Of a stretch of 64,000 nucleotides of DNA, positions 1-8,352 are shown in pieces (position 1 is the first letter of the stretch; each line of letters begins with the position of its first letter). Position numbers and translations under genes: made by a program. Source of the DNA: Rossellomorea marisflavi (GTDB lineage: Bacteria; Bacillota; Bacilli; Bacillales; Bacillaceae_B); NCBI RefSeq assembly GCF_022170785.1, contig NZ_CP081870.1:484001-548000 (forward strand), in the 5' to 3' direction. The notes under the pieces were generated by a model that had not been told where the DNA came from, did not search any database, and worked only from the letters and a program-made list of their open reading frames with translations.

Positions 1-20
1 GTGGGAAGGTGGCGGTGCGG

Positions 21-1349
21 GTGATCCTGCATGAAGTGGAAACGGTGGACCGTGAAACAATGGAAACCCTGCAGTGGAACAGGCTGAAACAAACGCTTGC
101 CGCGGTCTATGAACATGTACCCCTTTACCGGAAGAAGTTTGATGAGCATCAGGTCCATCCTGCCGATCTGCATTCTTTGTCAGACATCAAAATGTTACCG
201 CTTACAAATAAAGCCGACCTCCGCTCTCAGTACCCTTTCGGTATGTTTGCCGTACCGAAGGAGAGCATGGTCAGGATCCATGCTTCGTCTGGAACGAGCG
301 GGAAACCCACGGTTGTAGGGTATACCAAGCGGGACCTTGAGATGTGGAGCGACATCGTCGCAAGGGCCATCGCGGCAGGCGGCGGGAAACCCGGAAGTAT
401 CCTTCACAATGCCTACGGGTACGGTTTGTTCACGGGAGGGCTGGGACTTCATTATGGAAGTGAACGTTTGGGGATGACGACGGTCCCTGTTTCCGGTGGC
501 AACGCAGCAAGACAAATCACCCTTCTGGAGGATTTCCATCCATCCATCATCTGCGGGACGCCTTCCTATATCCTGACCATTGCCGAAACAATGGAGTCTC
601 AAGGGAAGGATCCGGCAGGACTTTCCTTGGAGTATGGGATATTCGGGGCTGAGCCATGGTCAGAGACGATGCGGATGACGCTTGAGAAGAAGCTCGGGAT
701 CAAAGCGTGCGATATCTACGGACTGAGCGAGGTCGTCGGACCGGGTGTCGCCATGGAATGCCATGAAGCGCAGGATGGTCTTCATATCGCAGACGATCAT
801 TTCCTAGTGGAGGTCATTGATTCCGTGACACTCGAGCCGCTTGGTGAAGGAGAATTCGGTGAGCTCGTGTTCACGAGTTTGACGAAGGAAGCATCCCCGA
901 TCATCCGGTACCGGACCGGTGACATTGCCTCCATTACGAAGGAGCAGTGCCGATGCGGCCGCACGACGACGAGGATGTCAAGGGTGAAGGGGAGGGTGGA
1001 TGACATGATGATCATCCGCGGCGTCAATGTGTTCCCTTCGGAAATTGAGCACTACCATCTGCAGGTCGAGGACCTTTCCCCTCATTATCAGGTGTATGTG
1101 CGAAAGGAAGGAGCCTTGGATGCGGTAGAGCTCAGGGTCGAAATCAGCGATTCATTTTCTGAAGAGATTTCACATGACTTGTCACATGAGAAGGCAGCCC
1201 TGCTTTCCTCCAAAGTTAAGGGGATGATGAAAGAACGCTGCTACGTCTCCATGGACGTCACGCTTGTAGGGAAGAACGGAATCCCGCGCTCTGAAGGGAA
1301 AGCTGTCAGGGTAGTGGATTTGAGGGACGAGGGTTTGATAAGCCACTAA
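21..1349 (+). CDS. paaK: phenylacetate-CoA ligase
   Basis: Activates phenylacetate with ATP and CoA to phenylacetyl-CoA, the entry step of the paa pathway in the cytosol. The protein is an ANL-family adenylate-forming enzyme: the phosphate-binding loop SSGTSGKPT lies near residue 90, followed by the IYGLSEVVGPG segment and the YRTGDIA motif, and it has the usual PaaK length of about 440 residues. The frame is open from a GTG at 9, but GTG 21 sits about eight bases after a GGGAAGGTGG ribosome site and gives the usual PaaK N-terminus, so it is preferred. The gene lies at the window edge, so its promoter is not visible. It is followed 36 bases later by paaA and is probably the first visible gene of one operon. 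Confidence 0.93.
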   Translation: MILHEVETVDRETMETLQWNRLKQTLAAVYEHVPLYRKKFDEHQVHPADLHSLSDIKMLPLTNKADLRSQYPFGMFAVPKESMVRIHASSGTSGKPTVVGYTKRDLEMWSDIVARAIAAGGGKPGSILHNAYGYGLFTGGLGLHYGSERLGMTTVPVSGGNAARQITLLEDFHPSIICGTPSYILTIAETMESQGKDPAGLSLEYGIFGAEPWSETMRMTLEKKLGIKACDIYGLSEVVGPGVAMECHEAQDGLHIADDHFLVEVIDSVTLEPLGEGEFGELVFTSLTKEASPIIRYRTGDIASITKEQCRCGRTTTRMSRVKGRVDDMMIIRGVNVFPSEIEHYHLQVEDLSPHYQVYVRKEGALDAVELRVEISDSFSEEISHDLSHEKAALLSSKVKGMMKERCYVSMDVTLVGKNGIPRSEGKAVRVVDLRDEGLISH

Positions 1350-1385
1350 AGGAGCAGCAGATGCTGCAAGAAGGAGGCGGAAAAC

Positions 1386-2324
1386 ATGATCAGTCAAGAG
1401 AGGACAGACGGGGAGCTTATGGCAGATTTCATGGCTAAGATTGAATCTGACAGGAAGGTCGAAGCAGATGATTGGATGCCTGATGACTATCGGAACGCAC
1501 TGATCAAGCTGATTTCCATGCACGGGATCAGTGAAATCATGGGGGCCCTGCCGGAAAAGGAGTGGGTCCCGAAAGCACCTACCCTGCGCAGGAAGCTAGG
1601 CATCATGGCGAAGGTACAGGATGAGATGGGACACGGCCAGCTCCTTCTGCGTGTAGCCGAGGACTTGATGAAACCGTACGGGAAAACAAGGGAGGGCATC
1701 ATGCGCGATCTCTTCTCCGGCGACCTGAAATTCCATAATGTCTTTCACATGGAAGCACCGACATGGGGGGATGCTGGGCTGATCGGATGGCTGGTGGACG
1801 GGGCCGCAATCATTACCCAGACCAATATGTTGAATGCCTCCTATGGGCCGTACGCAAGGGCGCTCAAGCGGATTTGTGCAGAGGAAGTTTTCCATGCGCA
1901 GCACGGCGAGGCCATTATCATGGCCCTTGCAGAGGGTACACCGAATCAGCGTGCGATGGTACAGGATGCCGTCGACCGCTGGTGGGATTCACTGCTCATG
2001 TTCTTCGGTCCCGGAGATGTCAAAACGACGGGGTCGTCCAAGCAGGACATCACGATTAAATACAAGATCAGGACGAAGACGAATGAGCAGCTCAGGCAGG
2101 ATTTCTTCACCAAATATGTCCCGAGGATCCTGTCCCTCGGTCTTACTTTGCCGGACCCGTCCATGGCGTTCGATGAAGCGACGGGGGAATGGACATACAG
2201 GCAGCCTGACTGGCAGGAGTTCAAACAGATCATTAAAAACAACGGTCCAAAGTCAAAGGAACGCCTGCGCCTTAGGGAGTTATCCTATGAAAACAATGCC
2301 TGGGTCCGGGAAGCACTGAGCTGA
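1386..2324 (+). CDS. paaA: 1,2-phenylacetyl-CoA epoxidase subunit PaaA
   Basis: Catalytic diiron subunit of the multicomponent oxygenase that converts phenylacetyl-CoA to its ring 1,2-epoxide. The 312-residue protein has the two E-x-x-H iron-binding motifs of the ferritin-like fold, DEMGHGQ near residue 80 and EEVFHAQHGE near residue 167. The ATG is preceded by GGAGG at good spacing. paaB follows after 13 bases, paaC and paaD come next, and this order matches the family. Gene identity is firm from length, motifs and context. Confidence 0.96.
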   Translation: MISQERTDGELMADFMAKIESDRKVEADDWMPDDYRNALIKLISMHGISEIMGALPEKEWVPKAPTLRRKLGIMAKVQDEMGHGQLLLRVAEDLMKPYGKTREGIMRDLFSGDLKFHNVFHMEAPTWGDAGLIGWLVDGAAIITQTNMLNASYGPYARALKRICAEEVFHAQHGEAIIMALAEGTPNQRAMVQDAVDRWWDSLLMFFGPGDVKTTGSSKQDITIKYKIRTKTNEQLRQDFFTKYVPRILSLGLTLPDPSMAFDEATGEWTYRQPDWQEFKQIIKNNGPKSKERLRLRELSYENNAWVREALS

Positions 2325-2337
2325 AGGGAGTGAGAAG

Positions 2338-2691
2338 ATGTCAGGGGATAAGCAGTTTTATCAGGAATTCGAAGTCTTCAGCAAGCGTGCGGATGGAGGG
2401 GTCATGCAGCATCAATTCAGCCTTCTCGCTCCGAACCACGAGCTTGCCATGATCATGGCACAAGAGAATTTCATGAGACGCGAACCGGTCGCAGATATCT
2501 GGGTGGTCAAACGCTCCGATGTACGCATGATGACCCCCGATGAAAGGGGAACGTTGCAGCGGCTCGATAATAAAGATTACCGCAATGCGAAAGGCTACGG
2601 TTACCTGAAGAAAAAGTGGCGCCAATACGAGCAGGAGATGCTCGATGAAAAAGAAATCATGTCCTGGGGAGAGTTGGTGAAGAAGAAATGA
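2338..2691 (+). CDS. paaB: 1,2-phenylacetyl-CoA epoxidase subunit PaaB
   Basis: Small structural subunit of the phenylacetyl-CoA epoxidase; in characterised systems PaaB bridges PaaAC heterodimers and is not catalytic. The 117-residue protein opens with the family pattern YQEFEVFSKRADGG and contains ENFMRREPVADIWVVKRSD. It starts at an ATG after GGAGTGAG. Its stop overlaps the paaC start (ATGA at 2688), which suggests translational coupling and matched subunit output. Confidence 0.95.
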   Translation: MSGDKQFYQEFEVFSKRADGGVMQHQFSLLAPNHELAMIMAQENFMRREPVADIWVVKRSDVRMMTPDERGTLQRLDNKDYRNAKGYGYLKKKWRQYEQEMLDEKEIMSWGELVKKK

Positions 2692-3506
2692 AGCAGTACG
2701 AGTTGAATACGATCCCCGATGAAGGGTATAGGCAGGCCCTTGCCGCCCTCCTTTACCAACTGGCAGATGATGATTTCATCCTTGCCTACAGAGGGTCCGA
2801 ATGGCTGGGGCTGGCTCCGCACATTGAGGAGGATGTGGCTTTCTCCTCGATCAATCAGGATACGATGGGGCATGCTTCCATGATCTACGAGCTGTTGGCA
2901 AGCCTCGGTGAAGGAACCGAAGACGAGCTTGCCCATGGGCGTACCCCGGAGGAGCGAAGAAATGCCATCATCCTGGAGGAAGTCAATGGACCGGGTGATT
3001 ACCTGATCGAACCCCGCTACGACTGGGCCTTTGCCGTCGTGAGACATTATTTCTACACGGTGGCGAAGAAGGTTCGCATGGAGTCTCTCAAGCAGTCAAG
3101 TTATGGTCCGCTTGCGGAGGCCGCCGTCAAAATCAATACGGAGTTGTACTATCACCTTCTTCACTGGCAGACGTGGTTCACACAGCTTATGAATGCAGGC
3201 GGGGAAGCAAGGAAGCGGATGGAAGAAGCCGTCTCGCGGGTATGCGACGACTTTCTGGGGGTCCTGACCCTCGGACCGGATGGGGAGAGCATGTCCCGAT
3301 ACGGACTCATTGAAGAGGAAGCCATTCTTGCCTCCCGATGGACCGAAGCACTGAAGAAGCCATTCAATTCCACAGGAGTCCAGCATCCACCGGTCGCCCG
3401 GAGCTTAAGGGGAGATGGGCGTAAGGGTGAACATACCGGTGATCTGACTGATGCCCTTCATACACTCAGTGAAGTGTACAGACTGGAGGCATCTGCCACC
3501 TGGTGA
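2688..3506 (+). CDS. paaC: 1,2-phenylacetyl-CoA epoxidase subunit PaaC
   Basis: Structural, ferritin-like partner of PaaA in the phenylacetyl-CoA epoxidase. The 272-residue protein shows LADDDFILAYRGSEWLG near the N-terminus, QDTMGHASMIYELL near residue 65 and DWAFAVVRHYFY near residue 108, all typical of PaaC. It overlaps paaB by four bases, and paaD begins 12 bases after its stop. The C-terminal part is variable in the family and unremarkable here. Confidence 0.95.
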   Translation: MKQYELNTIPDEGYRQALAALLYQLADDDFILAYRGSEWLGLAPHIEEDVAFSSINQDTMGHASMIYELLASLGEGTEDELAHGRTPEERRNAIILEEVNGPGDYLIEPRYDWAFAVVRHYFYTVAKKVRMESLKQSSYGPLAEAAVKINTELYYHLLHWQTWFTQLMNAGGEARKRMEEAVSRVCDDFLGVLTLGPDGESMSRYGLIEEEAILASRWTEALKKPFNSTGVQHPPVARSLRGDGRKGEHTGDLTDALHTLSEVYRLEASATW

Positions 3507-3518
3507 AGGAGGGAAGGT

Positions 3519-3998
3519 ATGGAACAGACGGTCATGAAGATACTTGAAACGGTCAAGGATCCGGAAATCGACTCCATCTCCATTGTCGATCTCGGAATGG
3601 TCCATTCAATCGAGATGAAGGGAGGGCGATGCACCATCAAGCTCTTACCCACCTTTGCCGGATGTCCGGCTCTGGATATCATCAAAGGAAATGTCAAAAA
3701 GGCGTGCATGGCTCAGCCGGGGATAGAAGAAGTGGAAGTGCGCTTCGTCTATACACCGCCTTGGACCTCAGACCGGCTGACGCCAAATGGAAGGGAGAAG
3801 CTGAAGGAATTCGGTATCGCCCCGCCCCCCGAGAAGTTTACGAGTCTTGAAGAGTGGGAGATCCATTGTCCATATTGTGATTCCCATTACACGTCAATGG
3901 AAAATCTATTCGGACCGACGGCGTGCAGGAGCATCCTGTACTGCAAGGAGTGCCGGAACCCATTTGAAGCGATGAAGCCGATTTCCACAACTATGTAA
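3519..3998 (+). CDS. paaD: PaaD, MIP18/DUF59-family maturation factor of the epoxidase
   Basis: Probable iron-sulfur or metal-assembly factor needed for the phenylacetyl-CoA epoxidase. The N-terminal MIP18-like domain (about residues 5-90) has VKDPEIDSISIVDLGMV and the TFAGCPALD segment with its conserved cysteine. The C-terminal tail carries CPYC near residue 117 and CKEC near residue 147, a likely zinc ribbon typical of PaaD. ATG 3519 follows GAAGGAGGG. A paaE reductase gene would be expected next in many proteobacterial clusters, but a small EthD-like gene is found instead. Confidence 0.93.
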   Translation: MEQTVMKILETVKDPEIDSISIVDLGMVHSIEMKGGRCTIKLLPTFAGCPALDIIKGNVKKACMAQPGIEEVEVRFVYTPPWTSDRLTPNGREKLKEFGIAPPPEKFTSLEEWEIHCPYCDSHYTSMENLFGPTACRSILYCKECRNPFEAMKPISTTM

Positions 3999-4020
3999 AA
4001 AAAGAAAAGGAGAGATGGAT

Positions 4021-4335
4021 ATGGTCAAGTTGATTGCACTGTATAAACACCCGGAGGATAAGGCAACGTTTGATGAGCATTATTTTAATATCCACGGACC
4101 AATCACGGCAAAGATCCCTGGTCTGAAGAAGATGGTGGTAACGAAGATCACGGGATCTCCCATGGGAGGAGAGGGCGACTATTATCTGATGTGCGAGATG
4201 TACTACGACAGCCATGAATCGATGAAAGCCGGTATGAAATCGCCTGAAGGAAAGGCATCGGGTAAGGATCTCATGGGATTTGCAGGCGACCTGGTCACCC
4301 TTATGATCGGGGAAGAGATCGATGGAGCAGAGTGA
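4021..4335 (+). CDS. EthD family protein in the paa operon
   Basis: A 104-residue protein of the EthD type (dimeric alpha-beta barrel fold), shown by MVKLIALYKHPEDKATFDEH and NIHGPITAKIPGLKK at the N-terminus. Members include EthD and small methylmuconolactone-isomerase-like proteins, but the role in phenylacetate breakdown is not established. ATG 4021 is chosen because AAGGAGA ends seven bases earlier; the in-frame ATG at 4015 would be almost on top of it. The end overlaps the next gene by 14 bases, so it is translated within the operon. It may assist ring opening or remove a reactive intermediate; this is inference. Confidence 0.8.
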   Translation: MVKLIALYKHPEDKATFDEHYFNIHGPITAKIPGLKKMVVTKITGSPMGGEGDYYLMCEMYYDSHESMKAGMKSPEGKASGKDLMGFAGDLVTLMIGEEIDGAE

Positions 4336-5101
4336 TGAATTCATCACGGTGAGGGTGGAGGATGCCATCGGGATCGTTGAATTGAATCGTCCCGATGTGC
4401 TGAACGCCCTCAATCGCCAGATGGTCTCTGAAGTGGTCGGGGCGTTCGAGCGGCTCGATCGTGACGAAAGCGTGAAGGTCATCCTCCTGATGGGGAAGGG
4501 CCGTGCTTTCGCCGCGGGGGCCGATATCAAGGAAATGGCAGATGCCAGTCCCGTAGATTTTGAGCTTATGGACCCCTTCGCACCATGGGACCGGATGACC
4601 CTCATCAAAAAGCCCATTATCGGAGCTGTGCATGGATTTGCCCTCGGCGGAGGATTCGAACTTGCCCTCAGCTGTGATCTGTTGTTTGCGGCCGAGGATG
4701 CCCGTTTCGGGTTCCCCGAGGTGAATCTCGGCGTCATGCCAGGTGCCGGGGGAACCCAGCGGCTCACGAAGCTGCTCGGGAAGACCCGGGCAATGGAATG
4801 GCTGCTGTCAGGTGATACGTTCTCAGCCGAAGAGGCCTTACAGTGGGGCATCGTCAACCGGACGATCCCGCAGTCTTTATTAATAGAAGAAACGAAGCGT
4901 TTTGCCCGAAAGTTGGCCGATAAGCCTCCGCTTTCCCTGCGTCTGATAAAAGAATCGGTGCACACGGCGGTGGATGCCACGGTATCGGAAGGGATGAAGC
5001 AAGAACGGAAGAACTTCTATCTGTTGTTTGCCTCTGAAGATCAAAAAGAAGGAATGAAGGCGTTTGTGGAGAAACGGACAGCCGAATTCAAGGGGAGGTA
5101 A
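4322..5101 (+). CDS. paaF: enoyl-CoA hydratase, PaaF-like
   Basis: Crotonase-fold enzyme of 259 residues, expected to hydrate 2,3-dehydroadipyl-CoA in the lower paa pathway. Oxyanion-hole segments are visible: GKGRAFAAGADIKEMA near residue 60 and HGFALGGGFELALSCDL near residue 100. The catalytic-glutamate region is FPEVNLGVMPGAGGTQRL near residue 137. The start ATG lies inside the end of the EthD gene and follows GGGGAAGAG. The second crotonase gene follows after three bases; assignment of F and G relies on order and similarity and could be reversed. Confidence 0.87.
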   Translation: MEQSDEFITVRVEDAIGIVELNRPDVLNALNRQMVSEVVGAFERLDRDESVKVILLMGKGRAFAAGADIKEMADASPVDFELMDPFAPWDRMTLIKKPIIGAVHGFALGGGFELALSCDLLFAAEDARFGFPEVNLGVMPGAGGTQRLTKLLGKTRAMEWLLSGDTFSAEEALQWGIVNRTIPQSLLIEETKRFARKLADKPPLSLRLIKESVHTAVDATVSEGMKQERKNFYLLFASEDQKEGMKAFVEKRTAEFKGR

Positions 5102-5104
5102 GCC

Positions 5105-5878
5105 ATGTTTGAAACCATCCGTTATGAAGTGAAGGACTCAGCAGCCTGGATCACCCTGAATCGGCCGGACCGCCTCAATGCCTTCATCCTCCAGCTGAAC
5201 CGGGAGATCCAAAAGGCGGTCAAGACGGCAGAACGGGATGAAGGGGTGAGGGTGATCGTCATCACCGGGGAAGGCAGAGCCTTTTGTTCCGGCCAGGATC
5301 TCAGTGAGGTGGATGAGAATATGGATCACGGTGACGTGCTTCGCCGCCAATATGGACCGATGGTAAAAGCGATGGAGGATTGTCTGAAACCCATCATTGC
5401 CGCCGTCAACGGGGTCGCCGCCGGTGCCGGCTTCAGCCTCGCCCTTGCCTGCGACTTCCGCCTGGTCTCCGAGAAAGCAAGCTTCATCCAATCATTTGTC
5501 CATGTCGGGCTCGTGCCGGATTCCGGCAATCTCTATTACTTAAGCAATCTGATAGGCTATGCAAAGGCGATGGAACTGGCTGTACTCGGTGAAAAGGTCA
5601 GTCCTCGGGAAGCAGAAGCCCTCGGACTTGCCACCAAAGTGATCCCGGCTGAATCATGGGAAGAGGAGACTGCGAGATTCGTAGGACGGATCGCCTCCCT
5701 TCCGACAAAGGCGATCGGTTCAATGAAGCGGTTATTGAAGGATGCACCGAATCGGACATTTGACGAGTATTTGGAAAAAGAAGCCTACGCCCAGCGGATG
5801 GCCGGCATGACCGTGGATCACCGTGAAGGTGTCGAAGCATTTATGGCAAAGAAGAAACCTGTGTTCCAAGGACGATAA
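5105..5878 (+). CDS. paaG: 2-(1,2-epoxy-1,2-dihydrophenyl)acetyl-CoA isomerase, PaaG-like
   Basis: Second crotonase-fold enzyme of the cluster, 257 residues. In known systems PaaG isomerises the ring epoxide to the seven-membered oxepin-CoA and also shifts a double bond later in the pathway. Visible motifs are GRAFCSGQDLSEVD near residue 60 and NGVAAGAGFSLALACDF near residue 102. The region around residue 135 reads GLVPDSGNLYYL, where PaaG proteins have an aspartate in place of the second glutamate of hydratases, which supports the isomerase call. It sits three bases after paaF, with the aldehyde dehydrogenase gene 19 bases downstream. Confidence 0.87.
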   Translation: MFETIRYEVKDSAAWITLNRPDRLNAFILQLNREIQKAVKTAERDEGVRVIVITGEGRAFCSGQDLSEVDENMDHGDVLRRQYGPMVKAMEDCLKPIIAAVNGVAAGAGFSLALACDFRLVSEKASFIQSFVHVGLVPDSGNLYYLSNLIGYAKAMELAVLGEKVSPREAEALGLATKVIPAESWEEETARFVGRIASLPTKAIGSMKRLLKDAPNRTFDEYLEKEAYAQRMAGMTVDHREGVEAFMAKKKPVFQGR

Positions 5879-5897
5879 TCCAAAAGGAGATGAAGAG

Positions 5898-7415
5898 ATG
5901 TCGACAGTGAAAGAGCAAACGTTTGACGTGTTGGAAATGAAGAGGGAGCATTATTCCTTGATCATCGGGGGCCAACGGACGGAAAGTGAATCCGGCGAAA
6001 CTTTCACCACCTACAATCCGGCTACAGGGGAAGCATTGGCAACGGTGTCGCTTGCAGGCATCGAGGATGCAGAGAAAGCCGTACAGGCTGCACGCAATGC
6101 CTTTGATTACGGAAAATGGAAAAAGGCACCCGTCAACAAACGTTCACGCACTCTCAATAAAATCGCCGGGATCATGCGGTCAAGATTCAATGAGCTGGTA
6201 TCGCTTGAAATCATGGACAGCGGAAAGTCCCTGTCGGCCGCACAGGGTCAGGTCATGCAGGCGATCGAAGACTTTGAATTCTATGCAGGCGCCATCGTCG
6301 GTCACAGGGGTACGGTGAATCCGGTCCCAGGTCAATTCACCAATGTAGCGGAGAAAGAGCCGGTCGGAGTCTGCGCGCAGATCATTCCATGGAATTATCC
6401 ATTGATGATGGCCGCTTGGAAGATTGCACCCGCCCTTGCCGCCGGATGCTCCGTGATCGTGAAGCCTGCGACCCTCACCCCTCTTACCGCCATCGTCCTG
6501 GGTGAGATCTGTATTGAAGCCGGCGTACCGGAAGGAGTCATCAATATCATTCCAGGCTCCGGTTCAACGGTGGGGAATTATCTGGTGGAGCACAAGAACG
6601 TGGATAAAGTTGCGTTCACCGGCTCGACACCTGTAGGGAAGAACATCATGGAAAGGGCGTCCCAGACATTGAAACGAGTCACTTTAGAACTCGGCGGGAA
6701 ATCCCCGAATATCGTATTCGCCGACGCCAATCTGGATGCAGCCGTCGACGGATCTCTCTTCGGAATTTTCTATAATACCGGTCAATCCTGTGAAGCCCGG
6801 TCCAGATTATATGTACACGAAGATATCTATGATGCGTTCATGGAGAAGTTCGTTGAGAAAACGAAGAAGCTCACCCTGGGTGATCCTCACGATAAAGGAT
6901 CACATATCGGAGCCGTCATTGATCAGAAGCAGGTGGATACGATCCATGAGTATGTGACATCGGCGAAAGAAGATGGGGCAACGATACTGACCGGAGGAAA
7001 ACAGGCAAAGGTGGCCGGCTTTGAAAAGGGAAGCTGGTATGAGCCGACGATCATCACCAATGTGAGCCATGACATGAAAGCCGTAAAAGAAGAGATCTTC
7101 GGACCAGTCGTGGTTGTCATGACGTTCAAAGATGAGAAAGAAGCGATCCGCATGGCCAATGACAGCGAATATGGTCTCGGATCTGCGATCTGGACAGAGA
7201 ATCATGGTCGTGCAACACGGGTGGCAAAAGCGATCCAGGCCGGAATCGTCATGGTGAACTGCCCATTCTCCGCGTTCCCTGGCACCCCGTTCGGCGGATA
7301 CAAGCAATCCGGATTCGGTCGGGAGCTTTGCGTCGAGACGCTGGACCTGTATACCGAGACGAAGAGCATCATTTCCTATTTCGGCAATCGTCCACTGAAT
7401 CCATTCGGTGTGTAA
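5898..7415 (+). CDS. aldehyde dehydrogenase, candidate for the PaaZ oxidation step
   Basis: NAD(P)-dependent aldehyde dehydrogenase of 505 residues. Motifs include IIPWNYPL, FTGSTPVGK, the catalytic-glutamate region LELGGKSP and the nucleophile region NTGQSCEARSR. The frame is open from 5823, inside paaG, but ATG 5898 has AAAGGAGA before it and gives a normal N-terminus. The most likely job is oxidation of the ring-opened semialdehyde (3-oxo-5,6-dehydrosuberyl-CoA semialdehyde). Unlike E. coli PaaZ (about 680 residues) it has no C-terminal MaoC hydratase domain. Phenylacetaldehyde dehydrogenase is an alternative function. Confidence 0.85.
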   Translation: MSTVKEQTFDVLEMKREHYSLIIGGQRTESESGETFTTYNPATGEALATVSLAGIEDAEKAVQAARNAFDYGKWKKAPVNKRSRTLNKIAGIMRSRFNELVSLEIMDSGKSLSAAQGQVMQAIEDFEFYAGAIVGHRGTVNPVPGQFTNVAEKEPVGVCAQIIPWNYPLMMAAWKIAPALAAGCSVIVKPATLTPLTAIVLGEICIEAGVPEGVINIIPGSGSTVGNYLVEHKNVDKVAFTGSTPVGKNIMERASQTLKRVTLELGGKSPNIVFADANLDAAVDGSLFGIFYNTGQSCEARSRLYVHEDIYDAFMEKFVEKTKKLTLGDPHDKGSHIGAVIDQKQVDTIHEYVTSAKEDGATILTGGKQAKVAGFEKGSWYEPTIITNVSHDMKAVKEEIFGPVVVVMTFKDEKEAIRMANDSEYGLGSAIWTENHGRATRVAKAIQAGIVMVNCPFSAFPGTPFGGYKQSGFGRELCVETLDLYTETKSIISYFGNRPLNPFGV

Positions 7416-7425
7416 TGAAACAGAC

Positions 7426-7455
7426 AGGGGTTGTCCTTTCCGGAGGTCAACCCCT
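7426..7455 (+). terminator. hairpin between aldehyde dehydrogenase and paaH
   Basis: AGGGGTTG (7426-7433) pairs with CAACCCCT (7448-7455) around a 14-base loop, followed by the short T-rich stretch TATTTCT. The U-tract is weak, so this may be a partial terminator or an mRNA-stabilising hairpin inside the operon. It lowers the certainty that paaH and paaJ are made at the same level as the upstream genes. Confidence 0.5.
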
Positions 7456-7479
7456 TATTTCTAGAGAGGAGAGGGTATC

Positions 7480-8352
7480 ATGCGGAATCTAGTCGTAGTC
7501 GGTTCAGGGGTCATGGGGAGAGGGATAGCCTACGTAAGTGCAGTAGGTGGATATCGGACCACCCTTGTGGATATTAAGGAAGAACAGCTGCTCCGTGCAG
7601 AAAGGGAGATTGCAGGATATCTTCAAAAAGGGATAGAACGCCAAAAGCTTTCGGCGGATCAATACGAAGAAGCAAAAGGGAACCTCCAATATTCTACCAA
7701 TCTGTCGATCGCCGTGTCGGATGCTGATTTTGTCATCGAGGCTGTACCCGAAGACCGGGAGCTGAAGCGCTCCGTATTCCAGGTGCTTGACGCCCATGCT
7801 CCTGAATCATGTTATTTTGCCACCAACACGTCCACCATGAGCCCAACGGAAATCGGTTCTTACACGAAAAGGCCCCAAAAGGTCATTGCCATGCACTTCT
7901 TCAATCCTGTACATAAAATGCCCCTGATCGAGATCATCAAGGGCTTGGAGACGGATGAAGAAACGGTGGAGGCTGTCCGCGAAGCTGCAAGCTCCATGGG
8001 GAAGGAGACGGTCATCATTAATGAATTCCCTGGATTTGTCACAAGCAGGATCTCGGCTCTCGTGGGGAATGAAGCATTCTTAATGCTCCAAGAGGGGCTC
8101 GGGACACCGGAAGACATTGATAAAGCCATCAAACTTGGGTTGAACTATCCCATGGGACCGTTTGAGCTCGGAGATCTGGTCGGATTGGATACGAGACTCA
8201 ATAACTTGAAGTACCTCCATGAAAAGCTCGGAGATAAATACCGTCCGGCTCCCCTGTTGGAGCAGTATGTGAAGGCGGGAAGACTGGGGCGTAAGACGGG
8301 AAGGGGCGTATATGAGTACTCTGTGGAGAAAGAAAAGGAGAAGTCGACATGA
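7480..8352 (+). CDS. paaH: 3-hydroxyacyl-CoA dehydrogenase, PaaH-like
   Basis: NAD-dependent oxidation of 3-hydroxyadipyl-CoA to 3-oxoadipyl-CoA is the expected role. The 290-residue protein starts with the Rossmann motif [14 protein letters not shown], then carries [11 protein letters not shown] and the signature [15 protein letters not shown] with the catalytic histidine near residue 140, and the all-alpha C-terminal domain [19 protein letters not shown] 7480 follows GAGAGGAGAGGG. The stop overlaps the thiolase start (ATGA at 8349), so the two are probably coupled. Confidence 0.92.
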   Translation: MRNLVVVGSGVMGRGIAYVSAVGGYRTTLVDIKEEQLLRAEREIAGYLQKGIERQKLSADQYEEAKGNLQYSTNLSIAVSDADFVIEAVPEDRELKRSVFQVLDAHAPESCYFATNTSTMSPTEIGSYTKRPQKVIAMHFFNPVHKMPLIEIIKGLETDEETVEAVREAASSMGKETVIINEFPGFVTSRISALVGNEAFLMLQEGLGTPEDIDKAIKLGLNYPMGPFELGDLVGLDTRLNNLKYLHEKLGDKYRPAPLLEQYVKAGRLGRKTGRGVYEYSVEKEKEKST

